A stretch of 33,767 nt of DNA from Pseudomonadota bacterium (lineage in GTDB: Bacteria > Desulfobacterota > Binatia > UBA1149). Of this stretch, positions 1 through 8,117 are shown in pieces. The position numbers and the translations under genes are program-made. Each line of letters starts with the position of its first letter. Within the stretch, counting starts at the first letter, position 1. Location: NCBI GenBank assembly GCA_014382245.1, contig JACNKC010000026.1, forward strand, positions 2,729 to 36,495. Reading direction: 5' to 3'. Below the pieces are notes generated by a model. The model was not told the origin of the DNA and ran no database searches. It worked only from the letters and a program-made list of their open reading frames with translations.

Positions 1-151
1 GGGGGCCCCCTGGGCGGGGGCGGTGGTCCCCGGCGCGGATTGGGAGGGGGCCTGGCCCCCTTGGGGGCGGCCCCCCGCTTTCCCGGGGGGGGCCTTTTTT
101 TTCCCCCGCGGGCGCCCCGCCTCTCCCACGGCGCGTGGTCCGGGCCCGCCG
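1..151. other. Low-complexity G/C-run contig end
   Basis: This stretch is built mostly of runs of G, C and T (for example around positions 46-115) and has no convincing codon structure. It differs sharply from the ordinary coding sequence that starts right after it, where the aldehyde dehydrogenase stop codon lies at 152-154. The likeliest reading is unreliable sequence at the end of a contig. I see no gene, promoter or terminator in it. Confidence 0.6.
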
Positions 152-1579
152 TCAGGGCCGGCGGAGCACCATCATGCGGATCTCGCTCATGTCTTCCATG
201 GCGTAGCGTACACCTTCCCTGCCCAGGCCGCTCTGCTTGACGCCGCCGTAGGGCATGTGGTCAACCCGCCAGGACGGCACGTCACCTATGACGACTCCCC
301 CCACCTCGAGTTCGTCCCAGGCTTGCTGGGCACGATGGACATCTCGCGTGAACACTCCTGCCTGCAGGCCGAAGTCGCTGTCGTTGACCATGGCCAGGGC
401 TTCGTCGAAATGATCAAAACTCGACAGCACCGCCACCGGCCCGAAGGCTTCACGGCAAACCAGCTCGCAGCCTTTGGGCACCCCCTCGAGCAAGCTGGGC
501 TCGTGCAACGCGCCGTCACGCCCTCCGCCACAGAGCAAGCGGCCACCAGCGGCCACCGCCCCCTCTATCCACGACTCGAGCCTCGCCGCTTCGTCTTCGG
601 ATATCATGGGGCCCACGAAGGTCTCTTCCTGCGCCGGGTCACCCACCACGAGCTTACCCGTGGCCGCCACCAGTAACCCCAGCAGCTCGTCGTAGACCGA
701 GGCCTGCACGATTATCCTCTGCACGCCGATGCAGCTCTGCCCCGACTGGTAGAAGGCACCGAACACGATACGCTCGGCGGCGTCGGCGAGATCGGTGGTT
801 TCGTCGACCACCACCGCGGCGTTGCCGCCGAGTTCGAGAACCGTTTTCTTGCAGCCCGCGCGGGCCTTCAAATCCCAGCCGACTGCTGGAGAGCCAGTAA
901 AGCTGAGCAGGGCAAGCCGGTCGTCGGTGGTCAACAGCTCGGCCGCGTCGCGCCTGCACGGCAATATCGAGAAGGCGCCAGCGGGCAGATCAGTCTCCGC
1001 CAGTATCTCGCCTATGGTCAACGCACCCAGGGGCGTGAGGCTGGCCGGTTTGAGCACAAACGGACAGCCGGCGGCGATGGCCGGCGCCACCTTGTGCGCC
1101 ACGAGATTGAGCGGAAAGTTGAACGGCGTAATGAAGGAGCACGGGCCCACCGGCACGCGCTTCCAGCTACCGCTGTAGCCGGTGGCGCGCGGGCTGATGT
1201 CCAGCGGCATCACCTCTCCACCCATGCGCAGAGCCTCGCCGGCCGCGTAACGAAAAGTGTCGATCAAGCGGCCGACCTCGCCCCGGGCATCGCGTATGGG
1301 TTTGCCGGCCTCGGCGCAGAGGCCCAGGGCCAGCTCTTCGGCGCGTTGCTCAAACCGCGCCACGCAGTGCAACAGCACCTGCTCGCGTCTCCACGCTGGC
1401 ATGGCTGCCATTCCGGCGGCAGCCGCACAGGCGGACTCTATAGCGCTGTCGATAGTACCCTGGTCGGCAAGGGCCACGCGGGCCAGTGGCTCGCCGCTGA
1501 ACTTGTCAAAAACCTCGAGGTCGGCGTTGGGGGTCTCGGGGCTACCCGCGAGATAAAAAGGCAGTGAGTCTACGACCAC
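152..1579 (-). CDS. NAD(P)-dependent aldehyde dehydrogenase
   Basis: A 475-residue, full-length member of the aldehyde dehydrogenase superfamily, which oxidises an aldehyde to the acid (or acyl-CoA) with NAD(P)+. Visible landmarks are the cofactor/oxyanion motif TPFNFP (Asn154), VLKPAS (Lys177), the general base in LELGGN (Glu249), the catalytic nucleophile in QSGQSC (Cys283) and the C-terminal YGGVKQSGLGREG signature. The pattern resembles the lactaldehyde, succinate-semialdehyde and phosphonoacetaldehyde dehydrogenase branch, but the substrate cannot be fixed from sequence. The start is a GTG without a clear ribosome binding site, so the first residues are uncertain. It lies 60 bp downstream of the CHASE histidine kinase on the same strand and may be co-transcribed with it. 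The cytoplasmic location is expected from the family. Confidence 0.93.
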   Translation of the reverse strand: MVVDSLPFYLAGSPETPNADLEVFDKFSGEPLARVALADQGTIDSAIESACAAAAGMAAMPAWRREQVLLHCVARFEQRAEELALGLCAEAGKPIRDARGEVGRLIDTFRYAAGEALRMGGEVMPLDISPRATGYSGSWKRVPVGPCSFITPFNFPLNLVAHKVAPAIAAGCPFVLKPASLTPLGALTIGEILAETDLPAGAFSILPCRRDAAELLTTDDRLALLSFTGSPAVGWDLKARAGCKKTVLELGGNAAVVVDETTDLADAAERIVFGAFYQSGQSCIGVQRIIVQASVYDELLGLLVAATGKLVVGDPAQEETFVGPMISEDEAARLESWIEGAVAAGGRLLCGGGRDGALHEPSLLEGVPKGCELVCREAFGPVAVLSSFDHFDEALAMVNDSDFGLQAGVFTRDVHRAQQAWDELEVGGVVIGDVPSWRVDHMPYGGVKQSGLGREGVRYAMEDMSEIRMMVLRRP

Positions 1580-1639
1580 GACGCAGCAAAACTAGCGCGC
1601 CCTCCCGCTCGAGTAAAGCCCAGCCCGGCTGATTGCGGC

Positions 1640-3850
1640 TCAGGCGCACTCGCGCAGTGAGGCCCTGCGCTTGTCGACCACTGGCAGGATGAAGCTGAAA
1701 CGCGCGCCTTCGTTCGGCTCGCTCTCCACCCAGATGCTGCCGCCGTGGCTGTCCACGACTTCACGACAAATCGACAATCCCAGCCCGGTGCCCGAAGGCC
1801 GCGTGGTCATCACGTCGCCTCCCTGTTCAAAGCGCTGGAATATCCGGTCCTTGTCTTCCACGGACACGCCCACCCCGTTGTCCTCGACAACAAAGCGAAC
1901 GTAGTTGAAATTATGCCTGGCTACCGTCAAGCCCACGCTACCACCCGAGGGTGTAAACTTGATCGCGTTCTCGAGCAGGTTCATCAACACCTGGACGATT
2001 CGATCAGGATCCGCGTGCACCGGGGCAACGTCGGTGTCTACCTTCAGCGAGAAATCAATGCCCTTGCGGCGCCCCAGCGTCGTGGCAACGGAGCTCACCC
2101 GCTCCACGATATCCGCCGGCTGTACGCCCACGATACGGTACAACTCGTGGCCCGTCTCTATGGTGGACAGGTCGAGCACGTCGTTGATGAGCTTGTTCAG
2201 GCGTTCACCCTCGTCGACGATGATGCCGGAGAACTTTTCAACGCTCGCGTCATCGTTCTTTCCGTCCACGCCCTTGCGACGGGCCAGGCTACGCGCGGCG
2301 AATATCATCGCCGACAACGGCGTACGCATCTCGTGGGACACGCTGCTCACGAAATCAGACTTCATGCGGTCAAGCTCGCGCTCTCTCGACATGTCCCTCA
2401 CAACGGCCACGAAAGATCCGCCGCCCTCTTCCTCGGGTAGACGGCTGACAGCCAGCCCCACGGTAAGCTGTTCACCATCGCCCCGCCGGGCGGTGACCTC
2501 GACGTGGGTTCCCTGCAAACTCTGTACAAGCCCACCCAGGTCACCATCGTCGGCCAGCTCCATCAGTTCGCTGATCGCCACTCCATGCAGTTCCGAAGCG
2601 GTCATGGCAAAGATCTGTTCCGCTGCCACGTTGACCGATTCAATCCTGCCATCGCGATCGAGCGCAATTATTCCGTCGGCAGCATGGGTGACTATGGCCC
2701 GTATACGTTCCTCACCCTGGCGCAGGGCGCGCTCGGCGGTACGCCGCTGGAGTATTTCTTTTTTCAGATCGCGGTTGGCCGTGGCCAGGGCCGCGGTCCT
2801 CTCCTTGACTTCCAGCTCGATCCTGGCCGCGCGTCCAACGGCGAGAAACAGGTACGCCACCAGGAGCACGGTAAACTGCGTGCCGGTGGCCAACAGGCCC
2901 TCGGCCTGGTGGGTGCGCTGGGTTGCCAGGTAGCCCTCGGTCGGTACAGCGGCCAACTGCCAGCTACGCCCACCGTGCTCGAGCATCCGCGACCAACGAA
3001 CACCAGCAAACACCTGCAGGGATCGGCCGAGCTCGGGCGAGTCCTGCTCGAGCAGCGGGCTACGACCACCACCGGGCAGCAATTCGCTTATGCTCACCGC
3101 CATTACTTCGTCCATGTTGAGAAGCGATGACTCGACAATGTCGGCTACCGAGAACAAGCCCACCGCGTATGCCGCGGGTCGGCCCAGGTCTGCTCCATCG
3201 GCCTGGTACACGGGTGCAAACATGAAGAACACCGGCTCCTGCCCATTGTCGGTGGCCAGGTCCATGATGGCCGAAGTCATTGCCTCGCCGCGCATGCCGG
3301 CCTCTGCCAGCAGGGCTGGCACACCGGGCAGCGAAAACAGGTCCACTCCCGACAGGTCGGGTACGCCCTGGGCGCTCTCAGAAAGTCGCAGCGCAAATCG
3401 CAGGCTAACGGGTTCCGTGGATAGCACCTGTTCGCCGCGCGCCGAGAACAGATCGCCTCCCCGGGCGTCTTTACCAGGACCGGGGACCGCCCAGCCCAGG
3501 GCACCCAGGCCCTGCTGGCCCGCGGTAAACGGCCGAGCCATGGCCCGGAACTCTTCATCGTTCATTCCCTTGCCGGCACCGTACAGGCCAACAAAGCTCT
3601 TGAGGATAACCGACCCCACTTCCAGCCGTTCGTCTACGGCCATGGCGAAGTTGCTCGCCCGGTGGGAAAAGTCAGCCTGCACGCGGCGCAGCTCCCAGCC
3701 CCTTACCATCACGTAAAGCACGCAGGAAGCCAGCAGGCCGAATACCAGCACGGACAGCAGTACCGCGGTGTGTGAGCGGCCGAGAACAGGGCCCACTGCT
3801 TCGCCATCCATCCTGCCGACTACCAATTTTCGAAATTGTTCCAGTCTCAT
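1640..3850 (-). CDS. CHASE-PAS hybrid-less sensor histidine kinase
   Basis: A membrane sensor kinase of about 736 residues. The ATG at 3850 was chosen because GAGGA sits just upstream of it; the reading frame runs open to a GTG at 3985 that lacks such a site. Order of parts: transmembrane helix ~28-49; a periplasmic region ~55-305 with CHASE-like character; second helix ~320-340; coiled linker; PAS domain ~380-490 (AADGIIALDRDGRI); HisKA with phospho-acceptor His506 in SHEMRTPL; and a HATPase domain with N box (NLLENAIKFTPSGG), G1 (DNGVGV), F box (IFQRFEQGG) and G2 (GTGLGLSI). No receiver domain is fused and no response regulator gene is nearby. It is divergent from the SBP/TonB-receptor/kinase cassette, and its catalytic core closely resembles that cassette's kinase. 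CHASE domains bind small extracellular ligands; the ligand here is unknown. Confidence 0.92.
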   Translation of the reverse strand: MRLEQFRKLVVGRMDGEAVGPVLGRSHTAVLLSVLVFGLLASCVLYVMVRGWELRRVQADFSHRASNFAMAVDERLEVGSVILKSFVGLYGAGKGMNDEEFRAMARPFTAGQQGLGALGWAVPGPGKDARGGDLFSARGEQVLSTEPVSLRFALRLSESAQGVPDLSGVDLFSLPGVPALLAEAGMRGEAMTSAIMDLATDNGQEPVFFMFAPVYQADGADLGRPAAYAVGLFSVADIVESSLLNMDEVMAVSISELLPGGGRSPLLEQDSPELGRSLQVFAGVRWSRMLEHGGRSWQLAAVPTEGYLATQRTHQAEGLLATGTQFTVLLVAYLFLAVGRAARIELEVKERTAALATANRDLKKEILQRRTAERALRQGEERIRAIVTHAADGIIALDRDGRIESVNVAAEQIFAMTASELHGVAISELMELADDGDLGGLVQSLQGTHVEVTARRGDGEQLTVGLAVSRLPEEEGGGSFVAVVRDMSRERELDRMKSDFVSSVSHEMRTPLSAMIFAARSLARRKGVDGKNDDASVEKFSGIIVDEGERLNKLINDVLDLSTIETGHELYRIVGVQPADIVERVSSVATTLGRRKGIDFSLKVDTDVAPVHADPDRIVQVLMNLLENAIKFTPSGGSVGLTVARHNFNYVRFVVEDNGVGVSVEDKDRIFQRFEQGGDVMTTRPSGTGLGLSICREVVDSHGGSIWVESEPNEGARFSFILPVVDKRRASLRECA

Positions 3851-4212
3851 TTGTTCCTCGCCCGGCAACAGTCCTGCCGCCTTACTGCCTCCGCGAGATT
3901 GCAATAGCCGTTCCAATTCCTGCCCTCTGCTCAGCCCCCTGTTTGAGCGGCACAATGCGGCTCGAATCTCAGCAGCCGCGAGCACGGCGTCAAAAAAATA
4001 CTATTGCGTCACATTTTTGTCCGCTGACGACGCCCAGCGCGACTGTCGGCAGGACCTTCAAGCGCAGCCCGCGTGGTGGGCAAGCGCGTGTACGTAAAAC
4101 TCCTTTCAGCGGCAAAATTATAACGGCAAGCTGTTGCCACCTGTCACAGGACATCATCAGTAAGGCTTGAAAACAGGCCCTTTATCAGTGAAGCCGGCCG
4201 CTGGCCCACTGC
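3851..4212. other. Divergent intergenic region between kinase and sensing cassette
   Basis: These 362 bp separate the minus-strand CHASE kinase from the plus-strand binding-protein/receptor/kinase cassette, so promoters for both directions should lie here. The part around 3990-4150 is less GC-rich than the flanking genes. I could not pick out a convincing -35/-10 pair, riboswitch or operator palindrome. No small gene with a ribosome binding site is evident. Confidence 0.5.
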
Positions 4213-5082
4213 TTGCTACTTCGCGGGCGACCGGGGGATATAGACCTGCTGCGCCGAACGACAGCCTGTTTTCTGTGCCTAGTGCTTTGTACGCCGATAG
4301 TGGCGCGTGCGAGCGACGCTGAGCTGTTCTTTTTCAGCCCCGACTGGGCGCCCGGCAACCTGAGCACCCTCGCCGAGGCCGCTGACCGCGCGCTTTCAGA
4401 ATCGGGACTGGACCTGAGTTTCCAGGCCTTCGCCCGCTACGAAGACCTCGTGGGCCAGCTTTCCACCGCCCGGCCCGCGCTCGTGCTCGTGCCCGGCTGG
4501 GTAGCCGCCGAACACGGGGAGAACCTGCAATTGCGCGCGCTGCTTCGCCCCACCCGCAATGGGCGCGGCACCTACCACAAGGTCCTTATGACCACCAAGG
4601 GGGTTTCCTCGCTCGCGGGGCTCGCCAACGCAACGGTAGCCGCGGCAGCGCACCCGGGCTCCATCGACTACCCCGCCAGTGCTTCGGGAATACGCTCGCT
4701 GGTTGGCGACGGGGCAAGGGTACTACCCGTGCCCAAGGATATCGACGCGCTGCTTGCCCTGAGCTTCGGCCAGGTCGACGCGGCGTTGGTTACGCCGGCC
4801 CAGTTTGAAATTCTGGCACGCGTCAATCCGCGCGGCACCGACAACCTGGTGGAGCTGGGTCGAACACCGGAAGTTCCCCTGCCGCGACTGTACGCTACTC
4901 GCTACATCGACGACGACGAGGCGAACCGGCTGGCTACCGGAATCGCCAAGCTCAGCTCCAATAGCAGGGGCAGGCAATTCATAAATCTTCTCGGCTTCGA
5001 TGAAGTCGAGCTAATCGAGATCGCAAACGGAGAGGATCGTGTCATGGCGGACAATACGAACCGAAAGGAGGTGGAGCGATGA
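4213..5082 (+). CDS. PhnD-like periplasmic substrate-binding protein
   Basis: A protein of about 289 residues with an N-terminal signal peptide: arginines, then a hydrophobic stretch ending in VARA before SDAELFFF. The body resembles the PhnD/SsuA-like type II periplasmic binding proteins (phosphate/phosphonate/phosphite binding), with a ligand-cleft pattern around residues 135-200 (TYHKVLMT, SLAGLANATV, the HPGSIDYPASASG segment, QVDAALVT). No permease or ATPase gene accompanies it, so it probably delivers ligand to a sensor or receptor rather than to an ABC importer. The TTG start lacks a clear ribosome binding site; the true start may lie a few codons downstream, closer to the signal peptide. 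Its stop overlaps the next start by 4 bp (ATGA), indicating translational coupling. The ligand is unknown. Confidence 0.8.
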   Translation: MLLRGRPGDIDLLRRTTACFLCLVLCTPIVARASDAELFFFSPDWAPGNLSTLAEAADRALSESGLDLSFQAFARYEDLVGQLSTARPALVLVPGWVAAEHGENLQLRALLRPTRNGRGTYHKVLMTTKGVSSLAGLANATVAAAAHPGSIDYPASASGIRSLVGDGARVLPVPKDIDALLALSFGQVDAALVTPAQFEILARVNPRGTDNLVELGRTPEVPLPRLYATRYIDDDEANRLATGIAKLSSNSRGRQFINLLGFDEVELIEIANGEDRVMADNTNRKEVER

Positions 5083-6047
5083 TTCGTTTTACCTGGGATA
5101 AGCGAGGCCAACGCCTCGCCCTGCTGGCTGCGACGACAGCCCTGCTCATGGCAGCATCGATGGTGTTGACCGTCGGTACGGCCGTGGCCGGGGTCATAAT
5201 CGTGAAGAGCGATGATCTGCCACAGTACACGCCTCCCGCAACGGCCTTCCGCCAGGCCAGCAAGCGCGAGTCGGTAGAGGTCATCCTGCACAGCAAGTTA
5301 GACCAGGGCGACTCCGAATTGCTCAAGCAGGCCGCAAACACCACGCAACCGTCGGCTGTTTTTGCCCTTGGCTCGCGCGCAGCCATCGCGGCTCGGGAGG
5401 CGTTTCCCGACACCCCGGTCGTGTTTGCCATGGCGCTCGGATGGAGCCGCAACATAAGCACCGATGGCGCCACCACGGGGGTAAGCGTCGAGCTGCCCAC
5501 CGCCGACCTCTTTGTCAGGTTCAAGCTCATCATCCCGGGACTGCACCGTATAGGCCTCATCACGAGCGACACGGACAGCCGCACCGTGGACGAGGCGCGC
5601 GCGGCCGCATCCGAGCTCGGCTTGGAAATACTGCACGAGACCGTGGGCCACCACGACGAGGTGGCTGGAGCCTACCGGCGTATGCGCAGCAGGATAGACG
5701 CGCTGTGGATGGTTCCGGATCCGGTCGTAGTCACGCGAGAGAACTTTGACTACCTGTCCTCGCGCTGCCGCAACGACGAGGTAGCTTTCCTCGCCTTTTC
5801 AGAGAACTTCGTGAAGGCGGGCGCCCTGCTCTCGGTGGCACCAAGTTATTCGACCATGGGTTCGCAGGCAGCCTTGCTCGTGGAACAGCTCATAACAGAC
5901 CCGGGCAACGCGCCGCCCGTGCAATCGCCCCTCGGGGCCAAACTCGTCGTCAACGCTGATACAGCGATGGCACTCGGACTCGATCTGGACGCGACAACCA
6001 TCCACATGGCCGACCGCGTCATCACACCCACAAGGGAGGGTTTCTGA
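5079..6047 (+). CDS. Orphan ABC-type substrate-binding protein (DUF534/TrpX-like)
   Basis: A 322-residue secreted protein with a near-consensus ribosome binding site (AAAGGAGG, 7 nt before the ATG). Residues 1-37 form a signal peptide ending in AVA/G. The mature part has the type I periplasmic-binding fold pattern of the ABC_sub_bind (DUF534) family: a first lobe with PSAVFALGSRAAIAA and TPVVFAMALGW, and a second lobe starting IGLITSDTDSRTVDEARAAA. It also has the closing VVNADTAMALGLDL segment typical of the family's end. It is coupled to the PhnD-like gene by a 4-bp overlap and lies 2 bp before the TonB receptor. Two unrelated binding-protein folds in one operon without a transporter suggest a sensing role; that is inference. 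Confidence 0.85.
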   Translation: MIRFTWDKRGQRLALLAATTALLMAASMVLTVGTAVAGVIIVKSDDLPQYTPPATAFRQASKRESVEVILHSKLDQGDSELLKQAANTTQPSAVFALGSRAAIAAREAFPDTPVVFAMALGWSRNISTDGATTGVSVELPTADLFVRFKLIIPGLHRIGLITSDTDSRTVDEARAAASELGLEILHETVGHHDEVAGAYRRMRSRIDALWMVPDPVVVTRENFDYLSSRCRNDEVAFLAFSENFVKAGALLSVAPSYSTMGSQAALLVEQLITDPGNAPPVQSPLGAKLVVNADTAMALGLDLDATTIHMADRVITPTREGF

Positions 6048-6049
6048 TC

Positions 6050-8116
6050 ATGTTCAACAGTATATTCACACCGCTGGCGCTGTGGCGCCTGGCTTTCCTC
6101 GTTCTATCGTTCTGTGCGATTGTAAGCTCGCCGGCAAGCGCTGCCCAGTCACCGCAAGGCAGCGTGGGTTTCGACGAAGCTTCGGAGCTGGATTTTTTCA
6201 AGGTCGAGTCAGACATCGTCACCTCGGTCTCACGGCACGCCGAGTCCTTGTGGGGAGCCGCTGCGGCGATCTACGTTGTCAGTTCCCAGGACATCGCCGA
6301 TTCCGGCGCTACCAGCCTGGCCGAAGCCCTGCGCCTTGTGCCCGGACTCAACGTTGCCAACATTGATGCCAATTTTGCAGCCATCTCGGCGAGGGGGTTC
6401 AACGGGGTATTTGCCAACAAGCTTCTCGTGCTTCTCGATGGCCGCCCAATTTACACTCCTATTTTCGGGGGAACAGTGTGGCACGAGTGGAACACTTTCC
6501 TGCCCGATGTTGACCGCATAGAGGTAATACGTGGCCCAGGTGGCAGCCTGTACGGAGCCAACGCGGTCAACGGCGTCATCAACATAATTACCCGCGACTC
6601 CAACGACACGCGGGGCAACCTCGCCAGGATCTCGTTCGGTACCAACTCTGCCGCTATGCCGGAAGCACGGCACGGGGGACGATACGGAAATCTTGCATAC
6701 CGCGTGTTCGGCAGATGGTCGACCGGCAACGGCAACGGTGGTAACAAGGGCAGAGATCTCGCCGATGAACACCAGGATACACGGGCCGGATACCGGCTCG
6801 ACTGGGACCTGGGCCACGGACTGCAGCTAGTCGGCAGTGGCGAGTTCCATGACGGTTTTGTCGGCAACATTGCTCGAAACGACGACGGCTCGCCCGCCGG
6901 TCGTTACCCCCGCTACTCCAGCACCATGCTGTCGTCGGTGTTCAGGCTGGAAAAGGATTTCGCAGATGGTTCGGCTGCCTACTTCCAACTCGCCGGAGAC
7001 ACGGTTGACCGCAAGGTCCCCTTCATGGGCCGTTTCGAAACCGAAAAAGACACCCTTGAGCTGGAGGTACAACACAGTTTCAGACCACACCCCGCTCACC
7101 GGGCAACCTGGGGAGCCAACGTCAGGGCCCATGACGTTCACACCGTCGACGGGCTGGTGGTTTTCTCGGTCAATGACCGCAGGCTCAACCTGGTGGGCGG
7201 ATTCGTACAGGACGAGATAGACCTGGGGTCGCGTACGCGCCTGACCCTGGGCACCAAGATCGAAAATAACGGTTTCACCGGGACCAACTTTCAACCGTCC
7301 GCCCGTATCGTTCACCGCCTGGACGACGACCGCACCTTGTGGGCCGCCGCCTCGCGGGCGATCAACACCCCTTCCTACAGCGAAATGTACTCAACAATTC
7401 CACTGCTTCCCGTTCCCTCTGGCATTCCCGGGGTTAACATCTTCCCGATGCTGAGCACCGACGGGAATGCAGGTGATACCCGTATGGTTTCACTGGAAAC
7501 GGGCTACCGTCACCGCTTCGGCGATCGCCTGGCGCTCGACCTTGCCGCTTTCTACAACGACTACCAGGGCCTGTCCGGTTGGACCGGTTCGAAGACCCTG
7601 CCCGTGGTTCCCGATCCCCTGGACCCGACGCGACTTATAGCCGTTACCCTACTGGACAACGATGAAAACGGCTTCGCTTACGGCGGCGAGGGAGTAGCCA
7701 CGGTGCAGATCAATGAACGCTGGCGCAGCGAATTCAACGTCGGCTATCTTTACCTGCGCAGCACCGGAGATCTTCTTGGCTTACTCCCGCGCACCAACCT
7801 GTCGGTACCACGAATGCGATGGAACATGCGCCACGTCATCAACGTCAACCGAAAGTTGAGAGTAGTCCCCACTTTCAGTTGGAGTGACTCGGTGGTCAAC
7901 GCCTCGCTGGTCAGTCCCGGGAGCCCGGTCCGGTTGGACCCGTACCTGAGAGTAGACCTGGCCGTTCATTACAAGCCCGGCGGCAACTGGCCCGATCTCA
8001 GCCTTGTCGCTACCAACCTCTCCGATCGCAGCCACCTTGAATTCGTCGAGGACGCGGTCAGGCCGGCCACACCTATAACGCGGGCGTTCTACCTGCGTGC
8101 GAGCAGGGAGTTCTAA
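6050..8116 (+). CDS. TonB-dependent outer membrane receptor
   Basis: A 688-residue outer membrane receptor, third gene of the cassette. Residues 1-32 are a signal peptide. A short segment (ELDFFKVESDIVTSVSRH) precedes the plug, which runs ~50-170: IYVVSSQDIADSGATSLAEALRLVPG, then ISARGFNG, LLVLLDGRPIYTP and the strong IEVIRGPGGSLYGANAVNGVINI signature. The rest is beta-barrel, ending in the terminal phenylalanine (ASREF) typical of outer membrane barrels. The family moves siderophores, cobalamin, nickel or organic ligands across the outer membrane with TonB-ExbBD energy; the substrate here is not evident. It sits 2 bp after the binding-protein gene and 1 bp before the kinase, so all four genes are probably one transcript. 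Confidence 0.93.
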   Translation: MFNSIFTPLALWRLAFLVLSFCAIVSSPASAAQSPQGSVGFDEASELDFFKVESDIVTSVSRHAESLWGAAAAIYVVSSQDIADSGATSLAEALRLVPGLNVANIDANFAAISARGFNGVFANKLLVLLDGRPIYTPIFGGTVWHEWNTFLPDVDRIEVIRGPGGSLYGANAVNGVINIITRDSNDTRGNLARISFGTNSAAMPEARHGGRYGNLAYRVFGRWSTGNGNGGNKGRDLADEHQDTRAGYRLDWDLGHGLQLVGSGEFHDGFVGNIARNDDGSPAGRYPRYSSTMLSSVFRLEKDFADGSAAYFQLAGDTVDRKVPFMGRFETEKDTLELEVQHSFRPHPAHRATWGANVRAHDVHTVDGLVVFSVNDRRLNLVGGFVQDEIDLGSRTRLTLGTKIENNGFTGTNFQPSARIVHRLDDDRTLWAAASRAINTPSYSEMYSTIPLLPVPSGIPGVNIFPMLSTDGNAGDTRMVSLETGYRHRFGDRLALDLAAFYNDYQGLSGWTGSKTLPVVPDPLDPTRLIAVTLLDNDENGFAYGGEGVATVQINERWRSEFNVGYLYLRSTGDLLGLLPRTNLSVPRMRWNMRHVINVNRKLRVVPTFSWSDSVVNASLVSPGSPVRLDPYLRVDLAVHYKPGGNWPDLSLVATNLSDRSHLEFVEDAVRPATPITRAFYLRASREF

Positions 8117-8117
8117 A

